From positions 33,880,434 to 33,944,433 of the forward strand of contig JAFMSR010000005.1 of NCBI GenBank assembly GCA_022818135.1: DNA of 64,000 nt, written 5' to 3'. Within the stretch, counting starts at the first letter, position 1, and every line of letters starts with the position of its first letter. The DNA comes from Saxidomus purpurata (lineage: Eukaryota > Mollusca > Bivalvia > Venerida > Veneridae). Below are positions 25,001 through 35,641 of the stretch, piece after piece. The translations under genes were made by a program, and so were the position numbers. The notes beneath the pieces are model-generated. The model saw nothing but the letters and a program-made list of their open reading frames with translations, did not search any database and had not been told where the DNA came from.

Positions 25001-28000
25001 AAGTTTTAAAAATATCAAATTTGTGTAATGACTTCCAATTTTCTGATTAACTAGAAGACATTTTCTAAAAACAAACAGATAAGGATATTGAATGTTTCTT
25101 CTGCAACAAGGCTGTTTTAGGTTTACACCAAAATCAGTGTATGATAAACTATTGATAATTAATTCATCTTCAATAAGCCATAACATGTTTGTTCAATACG
25201 AATATATTTTGTTTAAAAGATTCAAAGTATGAGCACTGTTTAGTAATCTAAAATGTTCACAAACTGACATTTCGGAAGTTTGTACAGTTGTTTTAACAGT
25301 CATTTGACTGGGTCCTGACCAATGGAATCCTTCGGCACAAAAAATAAGCTATCCCTTGATTCAATTTATCCACCAATTATTTTAGATGATAATACAAAAT
25401 TATTTTCTTTTTGACTAAATATCTTAATAGCTTTTTTAACACATATTTTCTTCTGTCGAACAATAATTTATTTTCTATAAAACTACTTTGGAACAGACTA
25501 CTATCTTTCCGTGAGAATCGCTTAACAAGAAAGGCTTTTGAAATGGATTATGATTTATGCTCAAATAACTGGTGCAGTGATATAACATATAACATAACAT
25601 AACATATACAGATATAAAGGAAATATTGTCCACAATTGGTTTGGTCGAGTTTTTCAATAACAAAACTTCAATCAATTTAGACCTTGCAACGACAAAAATC
25701 AACGATTATTATAGTATTGTTTGGAAAAATGGTATTGAAAATGTGTCCAAACTGAGAACTTACACTTTATTCAAGACGTCGTTTGACACTGAAGACTATG
25801 TTAAGGTAGTGGGGGTCTAATGGACACTATTCCAAACCTTACTTAATTTTTTAAATCACATAGTTAACGGACTAGTGTGCAAATTTAAAGACATTTCACC
25901 GTTTAATTAAAATTGTTTAGTTTTTGTTGCCCTACCCACATTAAGAAATACGACCTATTTAAAAGTAACCTTAGAGTTAAAATGGTTGTTTGCAAGTATT
26001 TTTTCTTTTTTTTGTTCTAGGTTCCAAAATGTATTACAGCAAGTGTCACTGTTTTTCACAGCACAGTCAAAAAGTATGCAAATGCCAAAACTAGGGTATC
26101 ATTTGCCTATTGCCCCGTGACTATCACATGTAAATATACACACTGTAGCAAAGATTCGGAGAAGGGGCTCACTATTGATTATAAAACTTTTATTAGTAGT
26201 ATTGAACTGAAATTAAGGAAAAATGAAAATGTTTTACCGTCTGCTTTTTGAGATATAAACTTTTAAAATCAATCGGTCATTTTTATATTTTCAAGAACTG
26301 AACGCTTGATAAAAGTAAGGAAATTAGATCAGTTTTCAATCTTGTAAAATGGCTTTTTTGATGTTATTCAATTTGAAAACTAAAAAAAAAAAATACGGAA
26401 TTTTTTGCTCCTTCGGGAATTGAACTCAGGCCTCTTGATCATGAAGCAGACGCTCAACCAGCGCCAAGTACAAAATAGCCACCAACACCAAGTATTCCAA
26501 ATGGTCATAACGGTCCCCCCCCTTTTGTTCACTTCTTGCACAATTAAGATGCGGCACTACGGATTGAAACTGGTCGATATATTGGTGAAATATTAGAGAA
26601 CAGAATATGTCGATTTTGTAGTAGTCAGTTAATTGAAAGTGAGTCTGATTTTGTGATAGGCTGTTCATTTTAAAGACATATTCGATTTGATTGTTAGGCA
26701 GATGTTTATGGTACTGATGAATTTGACAGTAAATCTGATACTGAGAAAATGATATATCTGACTAAAAATAAACCTCGGACACTTGCCAAATACATTGTTA
26801 AGACTTACTTACACAGAAGACAAAAAATGTATAGATAATTTATTTGAAACCATTCATGTATTACTAAATTAATGATTCTGTCTGCATTATATCTCTCTAT
26901 ATTGAAATCTTAGCAGAGAGAGAGAGAGATAGAGCTTAATTCACACTGTATAATTTATATGTATAACTTGTGACTTTGTGTACATATTTATGTAGTATAT
27001 GCTAATTCAAAGTGACTTATTGGTCCATTGGGCCGGGTGTATTTTGTATGTATTTGTGTTATCTTGCTTTGTAACAATGTTTACACATGTCACTATAATA
27101 AATAATTTACTTACTTACTTACTTATACTATTGAAACACATTACACGGCACAGTGGACACTAATTTGAGGTTTAAACAATTTGCACAAACTAGCAACATA
27201 ATTAAGTCTATCAGTTAACTGTGGGCAAAAAACATATCTATTGATGGATTAGTGCAAGAAAAAAAAGTGATTTATTTTATTTCCTCATTTGTTGTATTTA
27301 TAAAGTATACAAGACTTTAAGGCTATTAAATGTTTTAGTCGATCTGATTGGTGTAGTTACAGGACTTAAAGAAAAGTCAGACCAATTCACACACATTACT
27401 CCAATAATGTTTATGTGAAGCGCACAAGACCGAGGATAGCCTGACGAGGAGAACATTAAATCACGTCTCTTTGGCTATCAGACCTTAGATAAATAAGGAA
27501 GATTGTTTAAATAAATGTACAATATTTCTGACCAAATTTATGAGTTAATTTTCGCCTGACGTAAGATCCCCCACTACATTGTTAGTGTTTTTTTAAATTT
27601 TAGTTTTAAAACATATATGCCAATTATTTTTCGAAACCCGGCCGGGGCACTGGATATTTCAGAAACACTTTTCAGTGTTTCCCACCCATCTAACTCAGAG
27701 GTAGTCTCACGTGTATCGGTGCTTTACACCGGGCATGTAAACAGGAACTAAGGGGTCTGTCTATTCGTGAAAGAGCTAGGGTCTGATACCTAGATTCCCT
27801 TGTATCTGTATCTTTCTCTCTAAAGGTTGTACCGTATATATATACCTTGAAAAGGATGGTGGACCATAAGCACAAACAACAAACACTGTTTAAAGGGTAT
27901 GTTCATCAGCACCCGGCCCAGTGGGCCTATAAGTCACACTAGACGTATGCTCATATTATAGTATGTATGTGGTATAACAGGAATTCTAGATATAAAACGT

Positions 28001-29472
28001 ATTTTAAAGAATGTGCAATTCTTAAGGTAAAGCGCAATGATTTATTTCTTAGAGGAGATTTACTCAAAGTCATATAGAATATGTGACGTTATCTTATGTT
28101 CTGTGCTTATGTAATTAGTTTATACATGTATCAGAATTTGCAACGATTGCTATTTTTCTTTATTGACCTGACGGATCGAGCAAAGTTAGGATAGTTTCAG
28201 ATCAACTAGACGCACTAAGAAAAGTGTTTCTCGTCCAAAAGGACAACTGTAATACATGTACTTATCAATGTATAACTCCTTTAACAAAGCTCGACGAAAC
28301 ATACCCCTAAGTATTTTTGCTGAAAAGAACTTACCGTTAAGCGGCGTGAATTATAATACAAATATATATACAATTAACATCTATAACATTATGGGAACCA
28401 TAACGATGTTTATAAAAAAAAGATTTAAAAAAACACCAACCAAATACACAATGTCAACATCATGAAGATCTATTGTGTATTACAATGAACATTTAATGAC
28501 GCCCATGATCACAATTTATTGAAGTAAATAGAAACGAACTATCTTTCGTATTTTACAATTACATGATTATCATCCATCTCTATTGACATTTTAAACGGAA
28601 CGTTTTGTGGTTCTGGCAGGCATATGTCTGCGTGTTGTAATTAAGGAAATGCGGTTGGTTTCATAACAATAACAAATCTTGAAAGCATATTTTGACATTT
28701 CTCATGTTATTTGATACATTGCATAAATGATCACTTTATTCGACTTTTATAGACGTTTTCCTTATTTCACTTACATATTCAGTATACTAAGGTCTTCTAA
28801 TATTTTTGTACGCAGAAAGGTCGTAAAAATGCAGAATCATTATACACCGCTTTTTATTCCATTTGACATTTGCAAGTCTACAAGTTTGCTAGGGCGTATT
28901 TGACCTTTTTTATTATAGATAAAGTAAGGTCCGAAAAGAATACTGAATAAAGAAGTTGGTAAGGTTCTCTAGATAATTCAACAAAATGTTACATAACTCT
29001 TTGTTGTTTTTATCAGTTTTCTATAATTCTAGTGTTCTGCTTGGTGGGTGATTTAACACAGAAGGAAACAAAAGTCAGGAAAATATTTAATACCGACCCA
29101 TGCACAGGAACCTGCTCGTATTACAGAAAGTAAGTCCCAACCCCAACAAAACCCCCCCCCCCCAAAACAAAATGACCACGAAACACATCCTCATATAGAT
29201 ATAAGAAAAAGCAGCAGACAAAATACACACATCAGCTTAAATATTAACTTAAAAAAATCAACGCGAACACAGAAACATAATGTAGACACAATACAAAGCA
29301 CAGAACAAACACACATATAAGTAGCAGGTGGACTCCTGAGGTTACCACCCAGTAAACCAGCTCACCTGCTGTGCCGGCAACGCAGCCGTCGACTTCCTCT
29401 TCATCCTCATCACTAGTAAACCTACTGTCTTTGAACCGCCGTGTATGACTTGTCATCCTGCAGGCATCATTT
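16019..29472 (-). CDS. ADAM/ADAMTS-like zinc metalloprotease (M12B), six exons, 5' part missing
   Basis: Assembled on the minus strand from exons 29,472-29,366; 24,105-23,976; 17,781-17,638; 16,921-16,792; 16,362-16,255 and 16,063-16,019. All have AG/GT borders and every intron phase agrees. The product, about 219 residues here, runs: acidic loop, GVAYVRGSC, the catalytic HEVGH joined across an intron to LLGAYHDG (complete HExxHxxGxxHD zinc site), Met-turn GYIMSY, NFLN and ACL, then an ADAMTS-like cysteine-rich module (NEQCRRF, QCEHLCC, DGTSCG, VCLNGQCV) and a stop. The short tail without thrombospondin repeats or membrane helix suggests a secreted mig-17-like ADAM. The pro-domain and N-terminal half of the catalytic domain were not found; the first exon here starts in phase 2, so at least one upstream exon is missing. 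Likely extracellular matrix proteolysis, by family analogy. Confidence 0.9.
16255..16362 (-). CDS. Metalloprotease exon, cysteine-rich module
   Basis: 108 bases, phase 0 at both ends. It encodes 36 residues with QCEHLCC, a central GQWRYT and DGTSCGKRS. Acceptor TCGTTCCAG, donor GTAAGA. Confidence 0.9.
16792..16921 (-). CDS. Metalloprotease exon, catalytic/Cys-rich junction
   Basis: 130 bases. It starts with the last base of a split Asn codon (NFLN) and encodes MDRSACLKQ, then MQFPTSFPGTYM and NEQCRRFTGGPPCE. Donor GTAAAC, acceptor CACTTTTCAG. The part encoding MQFPTSFPGTYM is similar to tandem units in the adjoining upstream intron (16,925-17,500). Confidence 0.9.
16925..17500. repeat. Degenerate ~55-60-bp tandem repeat related to the neighbouring exon
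   Basis: About seven units match, on the minus strand, a consensus like ATGCAATTYCCTACATCATT followed by AATGRAACATA. They centre near 17,030, 17,080, 17,125, 17,180, 17,220, 17,380 and 17,480. The same core occurs in the exon at 16,792-16,921 as ATGCAATTCCCCACATCATT then CCAGGAACATAT. Inferred origin: tandem amplification of part of the exon into the intron, or the exon using a repeat unit. Confidence 0.7.
17638..17781 (-). CDS. Metalloprotease exon, second half of zinc site and Met-turn
   Basis: 144 bases, encoding LGAYHDGEAEARGC, the Met-turn GYIMSY and SPCSIQSFQNFL. It begins with one base completing the Leu codon after HEVGH and ends in phase 2. Acceptor TATATTTCAG, donor GTAAGT. Confidence 0.92.
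17883..17968. repeat. 43-bp direct duplication in intron
   Basis: ACCTTGTATGTTATTAGACG occurs at 17,883 and 17,926, followed both times by AAGGCGGTGT. Two tandem copies differ by a few bases. Confidence 0.85.
18137..18505. mobile_element. 369-bp non-autonomous element, TTAAAG...CTTTAA ends
   Basis: It begins TTAAAGGGACCCTATAACTG and ends GGGAGTGCCTCTTTAA, with short imperfect inverted termini. A second, inverted copy at 47,022-48,084 matches along its whole length and has the same ends, which defines the borders. There is no coding capacity. It lies in the long 17.8-24.0 kb intron of the protease gene. Confidence 0.8.
18506..22430. other. Intronic sequence of the metalloprotease gene
   Basis: Mostly unique AT-rich intron. 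It includes a poly-G tract near 21,268-21,284 and a GC-rich patch at 20,560-20,610 containing CCCCGGGGGT. Short ORFs here have no family resemblance. A sequence like ACCAATCAGAATCTG near 19,890 recalls termini of small bivalve DNA elements but I could not find a partner end. Confidence 0.4.
22431..23190. repeat. Bivalve-type repeat with ~140-160-bp internal tandem units, copy 1
   Basis: It starts GTGTCGCCCTTTCGGAGAAA and ends AGGGCGACACAAGTGTTC then TGAACACCCATCTAG. The first ten bases and AGGGCGACAC near the right end are inverted repeats. It contains a (GTCC)n-like run and four internal units beginning GCTATAACTTTGCCATTTC at 22,529, 22,690, 22,833 and 22,975. A second copy lies at 48,818-49,863. 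Non-coding. Confidence 0.85.
23191..23975. other. Intronic sequence, probably degenerate repeat
   Basis: Loosely repeated phrases (for example GCTTGTCCGGAGCATTACTC and related forms every ~120-130 bases) suggest a decayed tandem or element tail. No gene is visible. Confidence 0.4.
23976..24105 (-). CDS. Metalloprotease exon with catalytic HEVGH
   Basis: 130 bases encoding VAYVRGSCLSAPYF, GIGEASTSFNGVIIAAHEVGH. It contains the catalytic Glu and first two zinc His. Acceptor TTTTTACAG, donor GTAAGT. It enters in phase 1 and exits in phase 2, both matching neighbours. The third zinc His is 6.2 kb away in the next exon. Confidence 0.92.
24106..25410. other. Intronic sequence of the metalloprotease gene
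   Basis: No exon or known repeat recognised. A G-rich tract with GGCCGGGGGGAGTGGGGG lies near 24,392-24,409. Confidence 0.4.
25411..27126 (+). pseudogene. Decayed LINE copy: ORF2 C-terminus and 3' end with (TTAC)n tail
   Basis: Around 25,626-25,800 the frame reads KLRTYTLFKTSFDTEDYVK, typical of the region before the zinc knuckle in mollusc LINE ORF2. Around 26,590-26,835 it resumes with ENRICRFC, then AKYIVKTYLHRRQKMYR. A 3'UTR follows with GTGACTTATTGG...GGGCCGGGTG, then AATAAATAA and four TTAC repeats as a simple tail. About 750 bases between the two coding parts are foreign or decayed, including a tRNA-like segment. It sits in sense orientation within a minus-strand intron, so it is antisense to the host gene. 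Confidence 0.75.
26404..26470 (-). repeat. tRNA-derived SINE head
   Basis: On the minus strand TGGTTGAGCGTCTGC resembles a pol III A box and GAGTTCAATTCCC a B box, about 30 bases apart. The flanking bases do not form a convincing tRNA acceptor stem, so this is a SINE head or tRNA pseudogene, inserted within the LINE remnant. Confidence 0.6.
27600..27975 (-). mobile_element. Fragment of a LINE 3' region, reverse orientation
   Basis: On the minus strand GTGACTTATAGGCCCACTGG then GCCGGGTG matches the 3'UTR block of the LINE copy ending at 27,126, but in the opposite orientation. The sequence on either side (GCTAGGGTCTGATACC, GGTACAACC) is probably part of the same element family. No coding part survives. 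Limits are approximate. Confidence 0.5.
27976..29365. other. Intronic sequence of the metalloprotease gene
   Basis: AT-rich, no exon found. A poly-C tract (about 13 C) lies near 29,150-29,163. Confidence 0.4.
29366..29472 (-). CDS. Metalloprotease exon, first recognisable
   Basis: 107 bases, encoding NDACRMTSHTRRF, then an acidic DEDEEEV and DGCVAGTA, which joins GVAYVRGSC of the next exon. Acceptor TTGTTTACAG, donor GTGAGC. It starts in phase 2. In M12B proteases this position follows the DHAxLFT-like strand, so at least one upstream catalytic exon must exist. The acidic run is an insertion-like feature of this copy. Confidence 0.85.
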
Positions 29473-29574
29473 CTGTAAACAATGGTTGAAGTTTCCTTTT
29501 GTAATAAGTTTGCATGTTTTGACGAAAACATATTCGTCGGACGTATGTTGTTTTGTGTGAACTGAATATATGAA

Positions 29575-29830
29575 ATACTAATATTTAATGACCACAAGAA
29601 ACATTACACGTGACAGTAACATTATTTCATGGCTACAAGAAACATTACACGTGACAGTAACATTATTTCATGATATCAAAAAACATTACACGTGACAGTA
29701 ACAATATTTAATGGCTACAAGAAACATTACACACGTGACTGTAACATTATTTCATGATAGCTAGAAACATTGTACATGACAATAACATTATTATTAGAAG
29801 ACAGCAAGATACATTACACGTGACATTACA
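29575..29830. repeat. 41-bp minisatellite
   Basis: Units begin at 29,601, 29,642 and 29,683 with ACATTACACGTGACAGTAAC. About six copies, more diverged to the right. It lies about 100 bases upstream of a protease exon and close to the assembly gap. Confidence 0.9.
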
Positions 29831-29938
29831 TATATTGCATAACAAAAAAAAACCAAATCATCGTGATGAAAATAATAAAAACAGGCAACATTATCATCGT
29901 ATTTGGCATCAACAGCATCATCTTAACTTGTATTCCAT

Positions 29939-30438
29939 NNNNNNNNNNNNNNNNNNNNNNNNNNNNNNNNNNNNNNNNNNNNNNNNNNNNNNNNNNNNNN
30001 NNNNNNNNNNNNNNNNNNNNNNNNNNNNNNNNNNNNNNNNNNNNNNNNNNNNNNNNNNNNNNNNNNNNNNNNNNNNNNNNNNNNNNNNNNNNNNNNNNNN
30101 NNNNNNNNNNNNNNNNNNNNNNNNNNNNNNNNNNNNNNNNNNNNNNNNNNNNNNNNNNNNNNNNNNNNNNNNNNNNNNNNNNNNNNNNNNNNNNNNNNNN
30201 NNNNNNNNNNNNNNNNNNNNNNNNNNNNNNNNNNNNNNNNNNNNNNNNNNNNNNNNNNNNNNNNNNNNNNNNNNNNNNNNNNNNNNNNNNNNNNNNNNNN
30301 NNNNNNNNNNNNNNNNNNNNNNNNNNNNNNNNNNNNNNNNNNNNNNNNNNNNNNNNNNNNNNNNNNNNNNNNNNNNNNNNNNNNNNNNNNNNNNNNNNNN
30401 NNNNNNNNNNNNNNNNNNNNNNNNNNNNNNNNNNNNNN
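29939..30438. other. Assembly gap (500 N)
   Basis: Exactly 500 N, a placeholder of unknown true length. Missing metalloprotease exons may lie here. ORFs that run through it are meaningless. Confidence 1.
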
Positions 30439-30851
30439 CAGAGTCAGGACTTTTTGAAGAATAAAGAAAGCAGAAAGTCTTTATTAACTGATGTACTAGT
30501 ACTTGCATAAAAAAGAGGACGTTGATATCATGTGGAATAATGCTTATCATCTTCGCAAAACCTATGCTACTCAATGCTATACATGAATATTTTTTAAGTA
30601 AAAGCTAACATTCCTAAAAGGAAACTCAGGATCACATTTAGAAGTAGCTCTTATTTTATCAAGAAAGATGTCTTACTGACAGAACTTATCTTTATTTGTA
30701 CCAAAAACATTCAAGGCATATGTCATCATTGTTTTAGAGTGAACATAGTTCTATCACTATCCTATCAATAAATTTATGCTTGTAGAGTCTATATCAGTAA
30801 ATTCAAAGTGATCCTGGATTTAAATGTTGGATCTACAAGTTGTAGATTACA

Positions 30852-31882
30852 TTTTTAGTTCACCTGAGCACGAAGTGCTCAAAGGTGAGCTATTGTGATC
30901 GCCTGGTGTCCGTCGTCTGTCTGTCTGTCCGTCGTCTGTCTGTCCGGATGTCCGTTCGTCCGTCTGTCTGTCTGATCACACTTTACACTGTGTATGCAAT
31001 AGAGGCTGCAATTTTCACCGGATCTTCATGAAACTTGTTCAGAATGACTACTTTGGTAAAAACTAGGTCGTGTTCGAACATGTGTCATCTGAGGTCAAAC
31101 ACTAGGTCATGGGGTCAAATCATAGAAAAACCTTGTGTATGCTATAGAGGTTGCATTTTTCATTGGACCTTCATGACACTTGGTCAGTATGATCGCCTTG
31201 ATAAAATCTAGGTCGAATTCGAACATGGGTCATCCAGGGTCAAAAACTAGGTCACGGGGTCAAATCACAGAAAATCCTTGTGTATGCAATAGATGTTGCA
31301 TTTTCCATTGGATTTTCATGAAACTTGATCAGTGTTATTGCCTTGATAAAATCTAGGTCGAGTTCGAACATGTGTCATCTATGGTCAAAAACCTAGGTCA
31401 CGGGGTCAAATAATAGAAAAACCTTGTATATGCTATAGAGGTTTCATTTTTCATTGGATTTTCATGAAACTTGGTCAGTGTGATTGCCTTGATGAATTCT
31501 AGGTCGAGTTCGAACATGGGTCATCTAGGCTCAAAAACTAGGTCACGGGGTAAAAGTGTAGAAAAACCACGTGTTTGCAATAGAGGTTGCATTTTTCATT
31601 CTATCTTCATGAAACTTTGTCAGTATGATTGTCTTGATGAAATTTAGATAGTATGAATATGGGTAATCTGATGTCAAAAACTAGGTCACCCAGTTAAAAA
31701 CAATGTGAATGCCATACAGGTGACATTTACAAACCAATCATTTTGTAAATTGGTCAAAAGGTTTCCTTTGTCAAGGTCAAACAGAACATTTGTGTTTATG
31801 ATAACAGTTTAGAGTTGAAGTTTGGTCACATATTGTCATAAGTCGCAGGTGAGCGATATAGGGCCATCTTGGCCCTCTTGTT
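30852..31882. mobile_element. ~1-kb bivalve repeat, 'CACCTGAGCACGAAGTGCTC' family
   Basis: It starts TTTTAGTTCACCTGAGCACG, with a hairpin between CACCTGAGCAC and GTGCTCAAAGGTGAGC. It continues with a CTGTCTGTCCGTC-rich run and then about five ~155-bp units containing AACTAGGTCACGGGGTCAAA. It ends GCAGGTGAGCG...GGGCCATCTTGGCCCTCTTG. I recognise this arrangement as recurrent in bivalve genomes. Non-coding. Confidence 0.85.
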
Positions 31883-33940
31883 ATATTTACTTTTTATTTC
31901 ATGGAAAATAGTTATCAAGACATATTTTAAATATATCAACATATGTACAGTAAAATAAATGAAACATGTATTATGATTTGTTGTACAGTTGATATTCTTG
32001 GTAACGAAAAACAGCAACATCCCATTAATAGGACCAACAACAACTTTATTGCTTCATGTGTAATATTACGGGTTTCATGAATACATACATTAAGGTATTT
32101 CAAATACAGAATGTATGTTAACACCTAGGAGTGTGCTTTGTCTAATGAGTCCAATGTCTCAACTAACATTTCTTGGTCATTTTGCAAATAATTGATATAA
32201 ATATGTATTTGAACTACAATGCCACAGGACGATCCATTTTTGGATTAGGTATACATTTTAGCACCGAACAACGTAAATAAGTTTGAGTAGGAACATAATA
32301 TATAGAACAAACCCTGATGAAAGAAATTGATAGAATTATAAAAAATATTTCAAATGATGCATTAATTTTTTTACAGTAAATATCCAATATAATTTGGTAG
32401 CAGTAAGGTCATACGTTTCTATAAAAGTTCTAAGCACTCTACTCAAACCGTTAATGTTGTTTTCAAATATTGTACTTGCTCATTCAATGATAAGTGAATA
32501 AACAATGTTGCTTTGCTGTTTCATAAACAGGAATAATTGTACAATGAGTCTGATTTACCATTCGCCCGAGTACAAGGAATGAGAAGGCATGGAGATACAA
32601 ACCCATGCCATGCCACCCTTTAAATACGTACTCACTTCGTAATGAAACTATGCTTTTACATTTTTGTATCTCATTTCTAAGTCGCAGGAAATCGTTTACG
32701 TGTCCAGAATTTAAGTCAGATTCGCATAATAGCCTAAACCAGACTAATTGGCCCAATAAAGAAGGAAAATTTACCCTTACGTTTTAAGACTCCCATTGCC
32801 TGTAACCAATCTTAGAGTATGCTTAGACATCGGAATAGACCCACCGAACTTCCGAAAGATAGTCTCTTTAAACTCACAGTGTTGTGATAAAGTTGATGCA
32901 TTCAGTAGCTATTTCAAAAACCTTCGATTTGAGAATTCGGACCTAACTTGCCGTTCTCTATCTGTTCAACAGAAGGACCGCCATCCGCGCAGACAATATA
33001 AATTTAGTAACGGTCAAGACACTGAAATGTGTCTCCAAGTGTGTGTTAAATTTGTCAAACAATAGGGCCCTTTTCCCGCAGAAATACAAACACTTATACA
33101 AACTAGAAATTAACGTGTAGTTTCGTATCTATCATGAGATGCACACATTTCAATCACTTGCTCCCGGACTAAAACTTTTAATGCTTATGCATCTTACTTC
33201 TAGTTATCCAATTTGATAGAAGAAGGAAGCGGCTTGTTCTTTATCTAGGCTATAATCATTATGATAGAATCCGGTAAACGGTACCCAATAAGTCCAATTT
33301 ATGCTGATACAATATGATGGACGTTTCTCGTATGTATACATTTATGATATAGTAACAAGAGGTCAATGCTGGCACTATACTGCGCATCTGAGTACAACAT
33401 ATACGTTGCACCAAGGTTTGAATACGATTACTTTAGAAATGTGAATGCTAGAGTGTAAAACAAGTTAATGAAGTATTACAATGTAAAACACAGTCCCATA
33501 CCAGTTGATTACATTTCCAATCCTTCAATAATCCTAAACTGCAGGGAGATAAAGAACGCATTAACCGTGCTTTATCGCCCACCAGAGGAGTTCCGTGTGA
33601 TTTGTGACAGTCGTCAACGGATTGAAATATTGACCTTACTGGTGCTCATACATTCCAGACGTTTTTTTTTCGGCGCAGCTCGCTTTTGACCGGAGGTTTG
33701 AAAGTCTTCAACCGCCAATGAAATGGCAAGTAGAATGTCTAACAGTTTTTGGAATGAGAAAAATACGCTGTAAAGCACCTTCTAATCGGATAATACCGAA
33801 TGAGAATAGACAATAAAATACTCGGTCGTTTTCAGTCTTTCTTGAATGGGTTGATAATTTATGGTCTAGACTAGGATTAAGTTTGTTTTTCTGATACACA
33901 TATCGCGATAGATATTTAATCACAAATAGGGATGAGATCG
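31883..33940. other. Unannotated intergenic or intronic sequence
   Basis: No gene recognised. The ORFs at 32,484-32,756 (minus) and 32,796-33,065 (plus) are open for 89-90 codons without any family resemblance. A possible 41-base minus-strand exon at about 32,630-32,670 (acceptor TGCGACTTAG, donor GTGAGT) fits splice consensus but encodes nothing I can place. Confidence 0.35.
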
Positions 33941-33945
33941 ACAAG

Positions 33946-34021
33946 TGCCCGATTACCTCAGTCGGGAGAGCACTAAGTGTAACAACTTTGCAACTCAAGG
34001 TACATGGTTCGAATTCCGGTC
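33946..34021 (+). repeat. tRNA-derived SINE head or tRNA pseudogene
   Basis: CCTCAGTCGGGAGAGCAC matches a tRNA D-arm and A box, and GGTTCGAATTCC is a near-perfect B box. The acceptor and anticodon stems pair poorly, so it is not a functional tRNA. Confidence 0.65.
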
Positions 34022-34269
34022 AAGCTTCCTATTTTCTCACAGTGCGAGATTTGGCATCTTCCGCCTGAACAAATTAATACTTAATAGGAAAATCTAGCTT
34101 AAAAATCGCTTTCACATTCTAAATTATTTTTACGCTAGGTAGAACTTGTTATATTCATGAAAAACAATCTATGTATGTGACATCAGAATGGGAAAATGAA
34201 AACGAAAATGCACGGAAATGTTACAAATAAGCTACAGATATAAATGTATATTACTTTGATTATACCTTA

Positions 34270-34440
34270 TATGCCTTGGTCACATATCCGTACGCTGTCT
34301 GTAAGATTTAATAAATCGTACGATTCCACTAACTTTTCAAATCCGTACGGTCTCTGTACAATCGTAGCTTTTGGTCACATACCTACATACCACGTGTGTT
34401 CGTACGGCGCTCGTACGGTGTCCGTACGACTAGAATACCA
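34270..34440. repeat. Cluster of CGTACG palindromes
   Basis: CCGTACG or CGTACGG occurs about seven times in 170 bases, with the phrase TTGGTCACATA repeated at 34,275 and 34,373. Probably a fragment of a small DNA element; related CCGTACGGCGCTCG occurs again at 35,940. Confidence 0.5.
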
Positions 34441-35514
34441 GTTCGGCGATATCTATGAAACATTCTCTTTTTTAGCTAGAATCGAAAAAAAAAGAGCCAA
34501 GTGATGGCAAATACTCTGTCATTGATAAAGCGAATGGTGTGGCCAAGAAGCCAGGTCAGTGAAAGCATCCATTGAATGAAAGAACAAAAAACACCGTTAA
34601 TACAGCCGTATAAACGGACAGACATGAGGAGGTTATAGTCGGGGATAGGTGTATAGTGAGTGCAAACTTGGTATAAGTGCGAAAATTTAGAGCAAACTTT
34701 AGAAAATGGCGGAAAACGTGTTTTAACAAGATCAAGCGCATTCATACCAGGGAAAGTAGTTTTCTTTACACTAGGAAATTATATGAATATGGCGTTAGTC
34801 AAGGGTTATATATAATCTTCACTCAGTTCTTTGTTTCCAACCGCAATGATTCACAGTTTTGAAGTTATTAAAGGTTGATTCCAGTCAAGAGAAAGCTTTC
34901 ACGAATAGAAACCGAAAATGCCCCTGCCGTTTTTCAAAATTTTCACCCAAATCGATAGATGATGAGGCCAGAGATCTATTGTTTTACGAGAAAATATATG
35001 GGAAATATCTACCTTCACTTCACTGCGAACATGAGTGTTTTCATACTCCAATATCTTCGTTTAGACACATTTTGGAGACAAACTTTATACTTTAATACTT
35101 TTTAAAGACAAACTTGTCACGAATGATTCTCTTAGTATACGACTTGTTTGAGGTTGTCGACATCCCCTGTTAATTTTATTTTATATCTAGATTCTAATTT
35201 TAAGATATCTAAAAGAAATAAACAAGGTTTAGCAGTGGCTGTGGGCTGACATGGTTAGGCTAAAAGCTAAAACAGTTTAGAAAACCAAACGGCATCAGCG
35301 AACTACTTGGTTTCTATGTCGCTCTAAATGTCTCTATTGAAACAACTGCTACACAGTTTATATCGGGTGTTTTATGTTTAAAAAATTAATACACTATCCG
35401 TGCAGTGAATTGGCATCTGGTCAAAAACTTTTAATATGGTATATATGTCATCACATATAGACGAGTCTTATTGGCCAAGATATGTCACCTGTCCAGTCCA
35501 CAAAAGTACATGTA

Positions 35515-35625
35515 TTATGTACTGTAGTGGTAACGCGCTGGACTTGTAGGGATCGTAGGTTCGATTTTCCGCTCCTCTAATAACATTAATACATGTCTTT
35601 CGGACTAGACCTTAAACCGATGTCC
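35515..35625 (+). repeat. tRNA-derived SINE with TTTCGG...TTAAACCGA tail
   Basis: TAGTGGTAACGCGCTGGAC (A box) and GGTTCGATTTTCC (B box) form a tRNA-like head. Downstream GTCTTTCGGACTAGACCTTA then AACCGATGTCC resembles the conserved central domain of mollusc SINEs. Non-coding. Confidence 0.7.
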
Positions 35626-35641
35626 TTCATTTATATTATTA

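Noticed and set aside
29754..30574. ORFs of more than 200 codons crossing the first gap
   Set aside because: They consist almost entirely of N; the same applies to those across 53,439-53,938.
33946..34021. Functional tRNA gene
   Set aside because: A and B boxes are good, but the acceptor and anticodon stems do not pair well. The other tRNA-like spots (26.4, 35.5, 45.0 and 60.6 kb) also fail and look like SINE heads.
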